From Schlesneria paludicola DSM 18645 (GTDB lineage: Bacteria > Planctomycetota > Planctomycetia > Planctomycetales > Planctomycetaceae), in assembly GCA_945869955.1 (NCBI GenBank), contig CAMBQP010000010.1, forward strand, positions 1-51,411: 51,411 nucleotides of DNA. The letters are read 5' to 3'. Shown here piece by piece: positions 15,676 through 24,149 of this stretch. Position numbers and translations under genes: made by a program. The notes beneath the pieces were generated by a model that had not been told where the DNA came from, searched no databases, and was given only the letters and a program-made list of their open reading frames with translations. Numbering within the stretch: the stretch's first letter is position 1; every line of letters begins with the position of its first letter.

Positions 15676-18066
15676 TTGAAGTGTTACTCACTGGAAGTGA
15701 GGTTCTCCTTGAGCTTATCCGAATTCCGTCGGCTGCCATGTTGCCTGTGGCTGTTGTTTGTTGGCTTGATCGTTACCAGCAGCTCTCACAGGGCTGATGC
15801 GGAGGTTCCTTCGTTTGAAGACGGAGTGATCCCGGTCCTGACCCGGTTTGGTTGCAATTCTGGCGGTTGCCATGGCAAATTGGCGGGCCAGAATGGCTTC
15901 CGGCTTTCCCTGCGAGGCTATGCCCCCGACGCCGATTACGATTCTCTCGTGCGCGAAGCCCTTGCCCGTCGCGTCAATCAGGCCTCGCCCGAACTCAGTC
16001 TGCTTGTGCTCAAGGGGACCAATGCCACGCCACACGGTGGCGGCCAACGGTTGCAACCCGATTCACCCGGTGCGAACCTGTTGACCGAATGGATCCGTGC
16101 CGGAATGCCCGGATCCAAGAATGATCTCGCAAAGCTCATCCGGATCGAACTGACTCCGTCCGAGCAGTCGCTGGTAATTGGACAGACGCTTCCCCTGCAA
16201 GTCACCGCCATCTACGACGATGGAAAACGCCGTGATGTGACGTGGCTCACCCAGTTCACGTCACGCGATAGTGCCATGCTCGAGGTTTCGGAAAACGGTC
16301 AGGTCCGGGCGCTGCGACATGGCGAATCGGTGATTACCGCAGCCTTTCGCGGCTTGATTGAAGTCGCTTCGATCACCGTCCGTTATGAAAACGCGGTCGA
16401 ATCGGCTTGGTATGCGACCCGAAATAACGCCGTGGACGAGGCGGTCTTTGAAAAACTGGCGAATCTTAAGATTGAGCCGAGTTCCCTCTGCGACGACGCC
16501 ACGTTTTTGCGGCGAGCCACCCTGGATGTCTTAGGAATCTTGCCAACCGCTGCCGAGGTTCGTGACTTCCTGGCGGATTCACAGCCTGACAAACGGCAAC
16601 GCCTGGTCGAGAGACTGCTCGACCGTCCCGAATTTGTCGACTACTGGACGTACTGGCTCAGTGAACTGCTCCAAAACCGCAAAGAACGGGACCACGATGT
16701 GCGGGGTGCCAAAGGGGTCCGTGCATTCCACGAGTGGCTTCGATCACAGCTTGCCGCCAACCGGAGCTGGCGCGACATTGCGACCCGTGTTCTGACCGCG
16801 AGCGGATCGTGTGTGGAACAACCGGGAGTCGGCTATTTCATCGTTACAGTCGGTGAACGCGAAGCGCATGAATCGGAAGTGGCCGATTCCGTGGCTCAGG
16901 CGTTTCTCGGCACGCGGATTGGATGTGCTCGTTGCCACAATCATCCGTTGGAAAAATCGACTCAGGATGATTACTACCATTTTGTCAGCTTTTTCTCGCG
17001 GTTGACACTGGATCGCCAGCGACCAGAAGACTTACCGACCATTCTGCAGGTGGGGACACGAAACCAGTTCAACTTACGACGTCAGATTCAGCAAGAACAG
17101 CAGAAACTGGAACAGCTCAAGGGGGCCAATACCGAGGCCAAACAGATTGCCGAAACTGAACAGCGGATTGCCGAATGGGAGAAACAAATTCTGCAGGAGG
17201 CTCAAACAGCGGTTCAAGTCCGGCAGCCTCGAACAGGACAGATGCTGGCACCGCGACCTCTGGATCGAGCGGAAATCGTGATTCCCGTCGGCAGTGATCC
17301 CCGTGAAGCCTTTGTCTCGTGGATGACCAATCCCTCCAATCGCTATTTCTCGGGTGCGATGGTCAATCGATTATGGCAACATTTTCTCGGCAGTGGTCTG
17401 GTCGAACCGGTCGATGATTTGCGGGCCACCAACCCCCCGTCCAATCTCGCTCTCTGGAATCTGCTCAATCAGGAATTCGTGGCGAGTGACTTTCAGCTGA
17501 AGCCGACGCTACGGTTGATTTTGAATTCTCGGACCTATCAATTGATGTCCGCAACACGCGAATCCAACTTTCGCGATCAACGTTTTTATTCGCACTTTTC
17601 TGCCCGCCGACTCCCCGCAGAAGTGCTGCTCGATGCCATTTGTTCAGCGACGGGTCAGCCCGAATCCTATCCCGGATATGCCGTCGGTGTACGTGCGATT
17701 CAGGTTCCCGATCCCTTTACCGATTCGTACTTTTTATCCCTGTTTGGTCGTTCACCCCGCACCACCGCGTGTGCCTGTGAACGAAGTGGCGATGTGACGT
17801 TGCCGCAATTGCTGCACCTGCAAAATGGGGATCCCCTGCATGAGAAAATTCGGGCCAGCGATGGTCGGCTGGCACAGCTCTTGGCAGCGCATACCGAAAA
17901 CGCAGCCGTAATCGACGAACTGTTTCTGGTGACGCTGTCGAGACTGCCGACGGAACACGAGCGATCAGGGATTCTTCGTGCGGTTCCCACAGCAGATCGG
18001 GCCGAGGGTCTGGCGGACCTCTTCTGGGCGCTACTGAACTCCAAAGAATTTACCTTTAATCATTAA
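15676..18066 (+). CDS. DUF1549/DUF1553 protein with an Ig-like (Big_2) domain and cytochrome-like Cys motifs
   Basis: The 796-residue protein has a signal peptide (CLWLLFVGLIVTSSSHRADA), a FGCNSGGCHGKLAGQNGF motif near residue 57, and a Big_2-like Ig domain (about 155-235, LTPSEQSLVIGQTLPLQVTA). The DUF1549 domain follows (about 250-460), including RIGCARCHNHPLEK, a CxxCH sequence. A short coiled coil comes next (QIQQEQQKLEQLKG, residues 470-510), then DUF1553 (about 550-790; NRYFSGAMVNRLWQHFLGSGLVEP). These proteins are a planctomycete hallmark, are exported, and typically sit before a DUF1501 gene, as here (27 bp). Whether the CxxCH binds heme is not known. The proposed start is TTG at 15676 with AAGGA only three bases upstream, so the exact start is uncertain. 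Confidence 0.88.
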   Translation: MKCYSLEVRFSLSLSEFRRLPCCLWLLFVGLIVTSSSHRADAEVPSFEDGVIPVLTRFGCNSGGCHGKLAGQNGFRLSLRGYAPDADYDSLVREALARRVNQASPELSLLVLKGTNATPHGGGQRLQPDSPGANLLTEWIRAGMPGSKNDLAKLIRIELTPSEQSLVIGQTLPLQVTAIYDDGKRRDVTWLTQFTSRDSAMLEVSENGQVRALRHGESVITAAFRGLIEVASITVRYENAVESAWYATRNNAVDEAVFEKLANLKIEPSSLCDDATFLRRATLDVLGILPTAAEVRDFLADSQPDKRQRLVERLLDRPEFVDYWTYWLSELLQNRKERDHDVRGAKGVRAFHEWLRSQLAANRSWRDIATRVLTASGSCVEQPGVGYFIVTVGEREAHESEVADSVAQAFLGTRIGCARCHNHPLEKSTQDDYYHFVSFFSRLTLDRQRPEDLPTILQVGTRNQFNLRRQIQQEQQKLEQLKGANTEAKQIAETEQRIAEWEKQILQEAQTAVQVRQPRTGQMLAPRPLDRAEIVIPVGSDPREAFVSWMTNPSNRYFSGAMVNRLWQHFLGSGLVEPVDDLRATNPPSNLALWNLLNQEFVASDFQLKPTLRLILNSRTYQLMSATRESNFRDQRFYSHFSARRLPAEVLLDAICSATGQPESYPGYAVGVRAIQVPDPFTDSYFLSLFGRSPRTTACACERSGDVTLPQLLHLQNGDPLHEKIRASDGRLAQLLAAHTENAAVIDELFLVTLSRLPTEHERSGILRAVPTADRAEGLADLFWALLNSKEFTFNH

Positions 18067-18092
18067 ATGCAAACCCTGGTGCGAGCATCCTT

Positions 18093-19388
18093 ATGTTTGA
18101 ACTTCGGCATTCCAATCGTCGTGATTTCCTGACCGTGGGGGCCATTGCCCCGTTGGGATTATCGCTCGCCGGTACGTTGCGGGCCGAGGCGTCAGGACAG
18201 GTCGCACACGATCGTCGTGCCAAGTCCGTGATTCTGGTCTATCTCGGGGGAGGCTTGTCCCATCACGACAGCTTTGACCTCAAGCCAGCGGCGGCGGAAG
18301 AAATTCGGGGTAAGTATCAACCGATTTCAACAAATGTCACCGGCCTGCAGATTGGCGAATTGTTGCCGCTCATGGCACAAACTATGGACAAAGTCTGCCT
18401 GGTACGAAGCGGAGCCCACAACAACGACCACCACGAAACCGCGACGAACTGGGTGATGTCGGGTCGGTTTGGTTCCGCGTTCGGGGATTGGCCCGCTCTG
18501 GGAGCCGTCGCGGCACACGAAAGCGGCTTTCCCGGAACCCTGCCTCCCTACGTGGCGATTCCCCGGAATCCCTCGTTCACCTGGGAACTTGGCAAAAGCG
18601 CATTCCTGGGTGGCCGTTATGAGTCCTTCAAAGCGGGAGACCCGAATGAAAATGGTTACCGCGTCCGAGATGTAGCTCGAGCGCAACCCCTGCCTGAAGT
18701 CCGCGTGCAGCGGCGGCAATCACTATTATCGCTGGTCGATCATCTCGCTCGTGAAGTCGAAGGAAACGATCAAATCGCCGCCTATGATCAGTTCCAACGA
18801 CGCGCCGCCGAGATGGTCCTTTCCGGCGAAGCGCGGGATGCCTTTGCCGTCGAACAGGAATCGACCTCGTTACGAGACCGTTATGGTCGCACCACGTTTG
18901 GGCAAAGCTGCCTGCTAGCCCGTCGTCTGGTCGAGCGCGGAGTCACCTATGTCACCGTCAATTTCGGTGGCTGGGACCATCATGCCAAGATCTGGCCGGG
19001 GCTCGAATCCAAGCTGCCGGATCTCGATCGAGGATTTTCGGCATTGGTGAGCGATTTGTATGAGCGAGGTTTGCAGCGGGACACGCTGGTCGTGATGATG
19101 GGCGAGTTTGGCCGGACACCAAAAATCAACAAGGACCTCGGTCGAGACCACTGGGCTCCTGCCGCCTCGCTGCTGTTCACCGGGGCCGGGGTCGTGACCG
19201 GTAAAGTGATTGGTGCGACCGACAAAGATGGTGCGCAGGCAACCGAATCCCCGATTTCCCCCGCAGATGTCGCCTGTACGATTCTGTCATCGCTGGGAAT
19301 TGACCCACAGAAACAGCTAAAAACACCCGACGGCCGTCCTGTAGAAATCCTCGATCAAGGGAAGAAAATCGAGGCCCTGTATGTCTAG
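18093..19388 (+). CDS. DUF1501 domain protein with Tat signal
   Basis: The 431-residue protein begins with NRRDFLTVGAIAPLGLSLAG, a clear twin-arginine signal. The mature part has SVILVYLGGGLSHHDSFDLK, TTFGQSCLLARRLVERGV, FGGWDHHAKIW, VVMMGEFGRTPKI and GRDHWAPA, matching the first DUF1501 protein of the window in order and spacing. It is 27 bp downstream of the DUF1549/DUF1553 gene, the standard pairing, and the two products are assumed to act together outside the cytoplasm on an unknown, perhaps polysaccharide-derived, substrate. The next gene starts inside its last codons (ATGTCTAG), so the operon continues. Confidence 0.9.
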   Translation: MFELRHSNRRDFLTVGAIAPLGLSLAGTLRAEASGQVAHDRRAKSVILVYLGGGLSHHDSFDLKPAAAEEIRGKYQPISTNVTGLQIGELLPLMAQTMDKVCLVRSGAHNNDHHETATNWVMSGRFGSAFGDWPALGAVAAHESGFPGTLPPYVAIPRNPSFTWELGKSAFLGGRYESFKAGDPNENGYRVRDVARAQPLPEVRVQRRQSLLSLVDHLAREVEGNDQIAAYDQFQRRAAEMVLSGEARDAFAVEQESTSLRDRYGRTTFGQSCLLARRLVERGVTYVTVNFGGWDHHAKIWPGLESKLPDLDRGFSALVSDLYERGLQRDTLVVMMGEFGRTPKINKDLGRDHWAPAASLLFTGAGVVTGKVIGATDKDGAQATESPISPADVACTILSSLGIDPQKQLKTPDGRPVEILDQGKKIEALYV

Positions 19389-20169
19389 CCGATTTGCTGG
19401 GTCGTGCCGAATCCCGTTATCCACCACGCTCCGTCAGGTGCTCTTACTCTTCCCGCTGATGGCCACCGTCGCCGTTGCGCAGGATAAGCCAGAAGTACCC
19501 CGGATCGCCGTTGCGGTCCCGTTTGCGATTCCGGCGAATGCCACCACAAAAGTGGTGGTCCGGGGATGGAAATTGAATCGTGACCTCGAAGCGAAGTCCA
19601 CAATCGGTGGGGTGACATTCAAAGTCGTTCGACACGATAATGCCCCGATTCCGAATGGCCAAGACGCTAAGCAAATTGGGGACACACTCGTCGAACTCGA
19701 AATCACTGTCCCCGCTGGCTTCTCGTCGGCGAGTCTTCCGATCCGGTTATTCGCAGGAGAAATGGAAAGCACCGAGTACACGCTGTTGGTTGGCGGGCGC
19801 GATCCGGTGGTGAGCGAGATCGAGCCCAACGATGGCTTTCGTCAGGCCCAGGCCATTGCGATCCCGCAAATCGTCGATGGGCAGCTGCATGCAGACCGAA
19901 ACGTGGATGTCTATGCGGTTAATCTCGGAGTCCCCCAAAAACTGCTCGTAGAAATCATCGCCCGCCGACAAGGCTCGGGGCTCGACAGCGTGCTGACGAT
20001 CTTCGACGCCAAAGGAAATAAGATCGACAGCAACGATGACGCCGTCGGGGCCGATTCGAGGATCGAAATCCCTCTCGCCGCCGGCCCATATTGGATCGTC
20101 ATTCAAGACGCCAATGATCACGGCGGCCCCGCTCATCCGTATCGACTCGTGGTACAATCCCTACCATAA
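19381..20169 (+). CDS. Secreted PPC-domain protein
   Basis: The 262-residue protein has a signal peptide (VLLLFPLMATVAVAQ) and a middle domain of unclear family (residues 30-135). It ends in a C-terminal bacterial pre-peptidase (PPC) domain beginning EIEPNDGFRQAQAI and ending GPYWIVIQDANDHGGP, with the usual DVYAVNL and LTIFDAKGNKIDSNDD strands. PPC domains are beta-sandwich modules found at the end of secreted enzymes; here there is no catalytic partner in the same chain. The start overlaps the DUF1501 stop by eight bases. It is most likely co-expressed with the DUF1549, DUF1501 and SASA genes. Confidence 0.82.
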   Translation: MSSRFAGSCRIPLSTTLRQVLLLFPLMATVAVAQDKPEVPRIAVAVPFAIPANATTKVVVRGWKLNRDLEAKSTIGGVTFKVVRHDNAPIPNGQDAKQIGDTLVELEITVPAGFSSASLPIRLFAGEMESTEYTLLVGGRDPVVSEIEPNDGFRQAQAIAIPQIVDGQLHADRNVDVYAVNLGVPQKLLVEIIARRQGSGLDSVLTIFDAKGNKIDSNDDAVGADSRIEIPLAAGPYWIVIQDANDHGGPAHPYRLVVQSLP

Positions 20170-20221
20170 CCGCACGGAAATGAACCTGTTCCACGATCCC
20201 TCTCGAGAAACGAGGACTGCT

Positions 20222-21880
20222 GTGAATCGAACTCTCTGCATCAGGGTCCGCACCCTGCTGGGCCTCATCACTTCGCTCGTATTGATGAGCGGACTAACTC
20301 ATGCCGACGATGTTATGCGGATTTTTCTGTTCGCAGGTCAATCGAATATGGTCGGATCGGATGCCCAGACCGAACGGATCGACGAGTTTCCTCCTTTTCG
20401 AGGTGCGGGTGCCCCCCAGGAGGATGTGCTCTACAGTTACGTGCTCGAAAACGGGACTCAAGCCTCGACCGGATGGGTGCCACTCCGGCCACTCAATTCC
20501 TTCGGTCCGGAACTGACCTTTGCCCGTCGAGTGAAACAGCAGATTTCGTCCCCGATTGGGATCATCAAATCGGCTGTCGGAGGAACGACCGTCGCGTTTG
20601 ACTGGAACCCCGATGCGCCCGAGAAAGGACAAAAACTTTACCCACGAACCTTGAAGTTGATTCGTGAATCCCTGGATCTGCTCAAACAGCGTGGTATCGC
20701 CTATCAGCTGGAAGGGGTGATGTGGCATCAGGGCGAAAACGATATGCTCGATCGTAATTTGATGAACCAGTATGCCGAGGGACTGAAAAAGCTGATTGCT
20801 CGCCTGCGAGTTGACTTACAGGCCCCCGAGCTCAAGTGGTATCTCGCCGAAGTGAGCGAAAAGGGGATTTGGGGGATGGATCATCGAGCCAATCTGGGGG
20901 TGCTGTATGATCAGCAACAAATCGTGCTCAAATCGGATTCTCGGTTGCGCTGGGTACCGACTTCCCATCTCGCCTTTGAAGTGATGGGAAGTGGTCAGCC
21001 ACACTATCATTTTGGGACACAGGGGCAGCTTCAATTGGGCGAGGCATTTGCCAACGCCTACCTCCAGGAAGTCGATCGACTCCCCCCCGCTGCGGACCGC
21101 CGTTTCCCGGAAAATCTCCCTGTTGCGGCCAAGCAACGAGTCCGACTTTTCGTGCTGGCTGGCCAGCGAAATATGGAAGGTGAAGATTCGTATGTCGACG
21201 AGATTCCGAGCACAGCAGGGTTTGAGTCATTGAGCCATCCCCAGGAGCAAGTCCTCTACCGCCATTCACTCGGAGGGGGCGTCGCGGTTTCCACCGACTG
21301 GGAGCCGTTAGAGCCCAACGAGTTTCTGGGCAATTTCGGACCAGAACTCAGTTTCGGTGCGCGCTTGCGTAAGTCGCTCAATCCAGAGGAAGGGATTGCG
21401 ATCGTCAAATTCACGCACAGTGGAGCACAGAGCCCCGACTGGTCTCCCCGAGGATCCCTCCAGTCCCATCGAAACCTTTACCAACGGTTCGTGAACTTTG
21501 TCCTTGCCGCACAACAGGATCTCAGTCGTCGCGGGTACGATTGCCAGCTGGAAGGGGTTTTCTGGCATACGGGAGAGAACGACACCTACTTTGGCCCCTA
21601 CTTGCAAAACTATGCCCAATCGATGAAACAGCTGATCGATCAATCACGGATTGACCTGAAGCGAGCCGAGCTCACCTGGTTCATTACCGAGCAGCACAAG
21701 CAAGCTCCCTGGGGACACAGCACCGAGATCAACGCAAGTCTACTGGAACTGACCAAGTCTGACCCCCAGGTCAAGTTAATCAAGACCGCGCATTTGCCCC
21801 ACGCCAAACGCCATTTTGGGACCAAAGGAACATTGATGCTGGGAGAAGAAATGGCGGACGCATACTTGAAGCAGCGGTAA
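20222..21880 (+). CDS. Tandem SASA-domain (sialate O-acetylesterase-like, CE6) protein, second domain lacks catalytic Ser
   Basis: I use GTG at 20222, five bases after GAGGA, giving 552 residues with a signal peptide (LLGLITSLVLMSGLTHA). An ATG at 20180 is an alternative. Two copies of the SASA/DUF303 fold are visible. Domain 1 has FLFAGQSNMVG (residues 35-45, nucleophile Ser), GVMWHQGENDM and a final PHYHFGTQGQLQLGEAF. Domain 2 (about 305-552) has FVLAGQRNMEG, where Arg replaces the Ser, then GVFWHTGENDTYF and AKRHFGTKGTLMLGEEM. Domain 1 probably removes acetyl groups from carbohydrates; domain 2 is probably inactive and could bind ligand. It is the last gene of the exported-protein block starting at 15676. 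Confidence 0.85.
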   Translation: MNRTLCIRVRTLLGLITSLVLMSGLTHADDVMRIFLFAGQSNMVGSDAQTERIDEFPPFRGAGAPQEDVLYSYVLENGTQASTGWVPLRPLNSFGPELTFARRVKQQISSPIGIIKSAVGGTTVAFDWNPDAPEKGQKLYPRTLKLIRESLDLLKQRGIAYQLEGVMWHQGENDMLDRNLMNQYAEGLKKLIARLRVDLQAPELKWYLAEVSEKGIWGMDHRANLGVLYDQQQIVLKSDSRLRWVPTSHLAFEVMGSGQPHYHFGTQGQLQLGEAFANAYLQEVDRLPPAADRRFPENLPVAAKQRVRLFVLAGQRNMEGEDSYVDEIPSTAGFESLSHPQEQVLYRHSLGGGVAVSTDWEPLEPNEFLGNFGPELSFGARLRKSLNPEEGIAIVKFTHSGAQSPDWSPRGSLQSHRNLYQRFVNFVLAAQQDLSRRGYDCQLEGVFWHTGENDTYFGPYLQNYAQSMKQLIDQSRIDLKRAELTWFITEQHKQAPWGHSTEINASLLELTKSDPQVKLIKTAHLPHAKRHFGTKGTLMLGEEMADAYLKQR

Positions 21881-21916
21881 GCCGGAAGCTCATTTCAAAT
21901 CGGTGTACGGCCTCGA

Positions 21917-21986
21917 TTCCGACGTCAGCGAAAACGGGGACAGGCACCGCGGACGGAGCCAGTCCCTGTTTTCGCTGACGTCGGAA
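21917..21986. terminator. Long REP-like hairpin between convergent genes
   Basis: Arms of 25 bp (21917-21941 and 21962-21986, one mismatch; TTCCGACGTCAGCG pairs with CGCTGACGTCGGAA) enclose a 20-base loop. It lies 37 bp after the SASA stop and 16 bp from the serine acetyltransferase stop, so it could terminate both transcripts, though it lacks a clear T-run. The inner part reads GGGGACAGGCACC and GGAGCCAGTCCC, the same core as the repeat at 922-1110. Confidence 0.7.
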
Positions 21987-22001
21987 CTTCTCACGGTTGG
22001 G

Positions 22002-22934
22002 TTACGAGGCTTGACGCATTCTTAGCATCGGCTTCTCGAGCGTCACCACGGTATTTGCTGGGACGCTCTCGTAGACCGAGGCGCCTGCACCAATCACCGA
22101 GTTTCGACCGATCAGGGTCTTGCCACCCAGGACCGTGGCGTTGGCGTAGACCACGACATGGTCTTCAATCGTGGGATGCCGTTTGACGTTACGGATCAAG
22201 TTTCCCTCGTCGTCCCGTTCAAAGCTGAGTGCCCCCAGGGTCACCCCTTGATAGATTTTGACGTGGCTGGCAATTTCACAGGTCGCCCCGATCACGACAC
22301 CCGTTCCGTGGTCGATGAAGAACGAGGGGCCGATCGTTGCGCCGGGATGGATGTCGATCCCCGTACGGCTGTGGGCCCATTCGGAAATCATCCGGGGAAT
22401 CAGCGGGACCTGCAGACGATGCAGTTCATGAGCCAGTCGATAGACCGTAACCGCCTCGAGGCCAGGGTAGCAGAAAATGATTTCGTCCAGTCCCCCGGCG
22501 GCGGGGTCGCCGTCGTAGGCTGCTTGAACGTCCGTCGCGAGGACTCGTCGGATTGCGGGGAGTGCTGACAGGAATTCAATCGCCTTTTCTTGCCCCAACG
22601 CTTCGAAATCGGGCTGGACTTCACCGCAATTCAGCTGGTTCTTTTTCCGATAATCATGTCGCAATGCTCGGGCGATCTGCTGCGTTAACCGGTCATGCAA
22701 GCTGTCGACCAGGTCGCCAATGTGATAGGTGACATTGCCGAAGTGCAGATTTTGCCGTTTCCGATAGCCGGGATACAGAATTTCTCGCAGATCGTCGGCG
22801 ATTTCCACGACCACATCGACACTTGGCAAGGGGCAATGTCCCAGGTGGTTGATGGTTTCGATTTCGTGATAGGTGTCGACGATACGGTCCGTCAACTCGG
22901 GCAGGCGTTCCTTCAGACGAATATCAGTGGCCAT
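22002..22934 (-). CDS. cysE: Serine O-acetyltransferase (CysE/EpsC type)
   Basis: The ATG at 22934, after AAGGA, gives 310 residues; an upstream ATG at 22988 is less likely. The C-terminal left-handed beta-helix shows the hexapeptide pattern: [59 protein letters not shown] and [13 protein letters not shown]. The HG and GVTLG segments carry active-site residues. It transfers acetyl from acetyl-CoA to serine, the first step of cysteine synthesis. The long N-terminal helical part (about 170 residues, with [11 protein letters not shown]) is that of the EpsC/SatA-like long form. No cysK is adjacent. It is transcribed away from the CPBP gene and converges with the SASA gene. Confidence 0.87.
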   Translation of the reverse strand: MATDIRLKERLPELTDRIVDTYHEIETINHLGHCPLPSVDVVVEIADDLREILYPGYRKRQNLHFGNVTYHIGDLVDSLHDRLTQQIARALRHDYRKKNQLNCGEVQPDFEALGQEKAIEFLSALPAIRRVLATDVQAAYDGDPAAGGLDEIIFCYPGLEAVTVYRLAHELHRLQVPLIPRMISEWAHSRTGIDIHPGATIGPSFFIDHGTGVVIGATCEIASHVKIYQGVTLGALSFERDDEGNLIRNVKRHPTIEDHVVVYANATVLGGKTLIGRNSVIGAGASVYESVPANTVVTLEKPMLRMRQAS

Positions 22935-23267
22935 CAGCCATTCCTTATGTTCAGCAGCGCGGCAGGGATCGGCCCGGAGATTTCCCAAACAGACCTTTCC
23001 GGTACACGGTCTCTATCTGGAATCGGCGGAACATTCCGCACCGGTTGATAAAAACCGACATTCCCTACGAATCTATCGACCCCTCGTCTCGACACCTCCC
23101 CGACAACCGGAAAGGTCTCGCTCGTTTACGGAGCTTACCAGATTCGGGTCAGTGAGACTTTACCGGCGACTCGAAGAATTTTGAATCTGCAAAATGGGGA
23201 ACGACGATGAGGCCTCTCAGGGGGCGATATTTTCCCGGCGGTGTCGGAATTCGAAGCGGAGTTTCGG
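22935..23267. other. Spacer between divergent cysE and CPBP genes
   Basis: About 330 bp with no gene recognised. The CPBP ribosome site GCGGAG lies at its right end. Promoters for both genes are expected here; I could not assign them. Confidence 0.4.
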
Positions 23268-24101
23268 ATGTCTTTGGCAGACACGACTGAATCGATTTCG
23301 AGGTCTGAGGGGGGGCCAATTGTCTATTGGCTGGAAACCCGGCGTCCGTTTTGTAACCTGATTTTTTTGCTGCCGTTGCTCTTGGCTTACGAGTCTGGAA
23401 TCGCCATCGCGGCGGGGCCCTCGGGGACGACAATCCGCAACGGTGCCGACGCGTGGATGCGGCTTTGGCTGCATCAAGCCGGTTTTGAAGTTGTCTGGCT
23501 GCTTCCCGCCTTGCTGCTGGGAATCCTCACGATCTGGCATCTGGTTCTCAGGCAGCCCTGGAAAATGACCTGGGATACACTCGGCGGCATGGCTGCCGAG
23601 AGTCTACTATACGCCTTTGTCCTGATCATGCTGGGGCAACTGACCGATTACGGTTTTCGCCATGCCTCGTTCGTTCCCGTGCAAATCGAGACTTCGTCGC
23701 TGAATCGCGGGTTCTTCCTGCGACTGGTGACGTTCATGGGAGCGGGAATCTATGAAGAATTCCTGTTTCGACTCTGTCTATTGCCGCTGACGTATGCCGG
23801 ATTCCGCCTCTTGCTGGTACCGAAAGGCTGGGCGATTGCCGGAACGGTGGTGACAACCAGCTTTGTGTTTTCGCTGGCCCACTATTTGGGACCCTCTGCC
23901 GACGGACAGATCCTGCCGTTATTGAGCGACGCGATGGTTCGGATCCAATCCAGTCGCCATCTCTGGTTCGGATTCGCGTTCCGGACCTTGGCCGGGATGT
24001 TTTTTGCCGCGCTCTATTTCTTCCGCGGCTTTGGCATCACGGTGGGGGCGCATGCGACCTACGATGTCTTTGTCGGGGTGATTTTGATGAGCGAGGTTTG
24101 A
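23268..24101 (+). CDS. CPBP-family intramembrane metalloprotease (Abi/CAAX-like)
   Basis: The ATG at 23268, after GCGGAG, gives 277 residues; GTG at 23241 is an alternative. Several membrane helices are apparent. GAGIYEEFLFRLCLLPL (about residues 160-176) contains the EExxxR motif of CPBP glutamic-type intramembrane proteases. TSFVFSLAHYLGP and ITVGAHATYDVFVG supply the later His/Asn-type conserved residues. Members process prenylated or other membrane substrates or act in bacteriocin self-protection, and most bacterial copies have no assigned substrate. Neighbours give no clue. A CAGTTNN heptad array begins five bases after the stop. Confidence 0.83.
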   Translation: MSLADTTESISRSEGGPIVYWLETRRPFCNLIFLLPLLLAYESGIAIAAGPSGTTIRNGADAWMRLWLHQAGFEVVWLLPALLLGILTIWHLVLRQPWKMTWDTLGGMAAESLLYAFVLIMLGQLTDYGFRHASFVPVQIETSSLNRGFFLRLVTFMGAGIYEEFLFRLCLLPLTYAGFRLLLVPKGWAIAGTVVTTSFVFSLAHYLGPSADGQILPLLSDAMVRIQSSRHLWFGFAFRTLAGMFFAALYFFRGFGITVGAHATYDVFVGVILMSEV

Positions 24102-24105
24102 GATT

Positions 24106-24149
24106 CAGTTGTCAGTTGTCAGTTAACAGTTGTCAGTTAACAGACTGTT
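24106..24149. repeat. CAGTTNN heptad array between convergent genes
   Basis: The sequence reads CAGTTGT, CAGTTGT, CAGTTAA, CAGTTGT, CAGTTAA, then CAGACTG, a strict 7-bp period. It fills the gap between the CPBP stop (24101) and the stop of the minus-strand helicase (24148-24150). On the complementary strand, CTGAAAA heptads of the same family occur at 43491-43530, and a short remnant at 49078. Confidence 0.88.
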
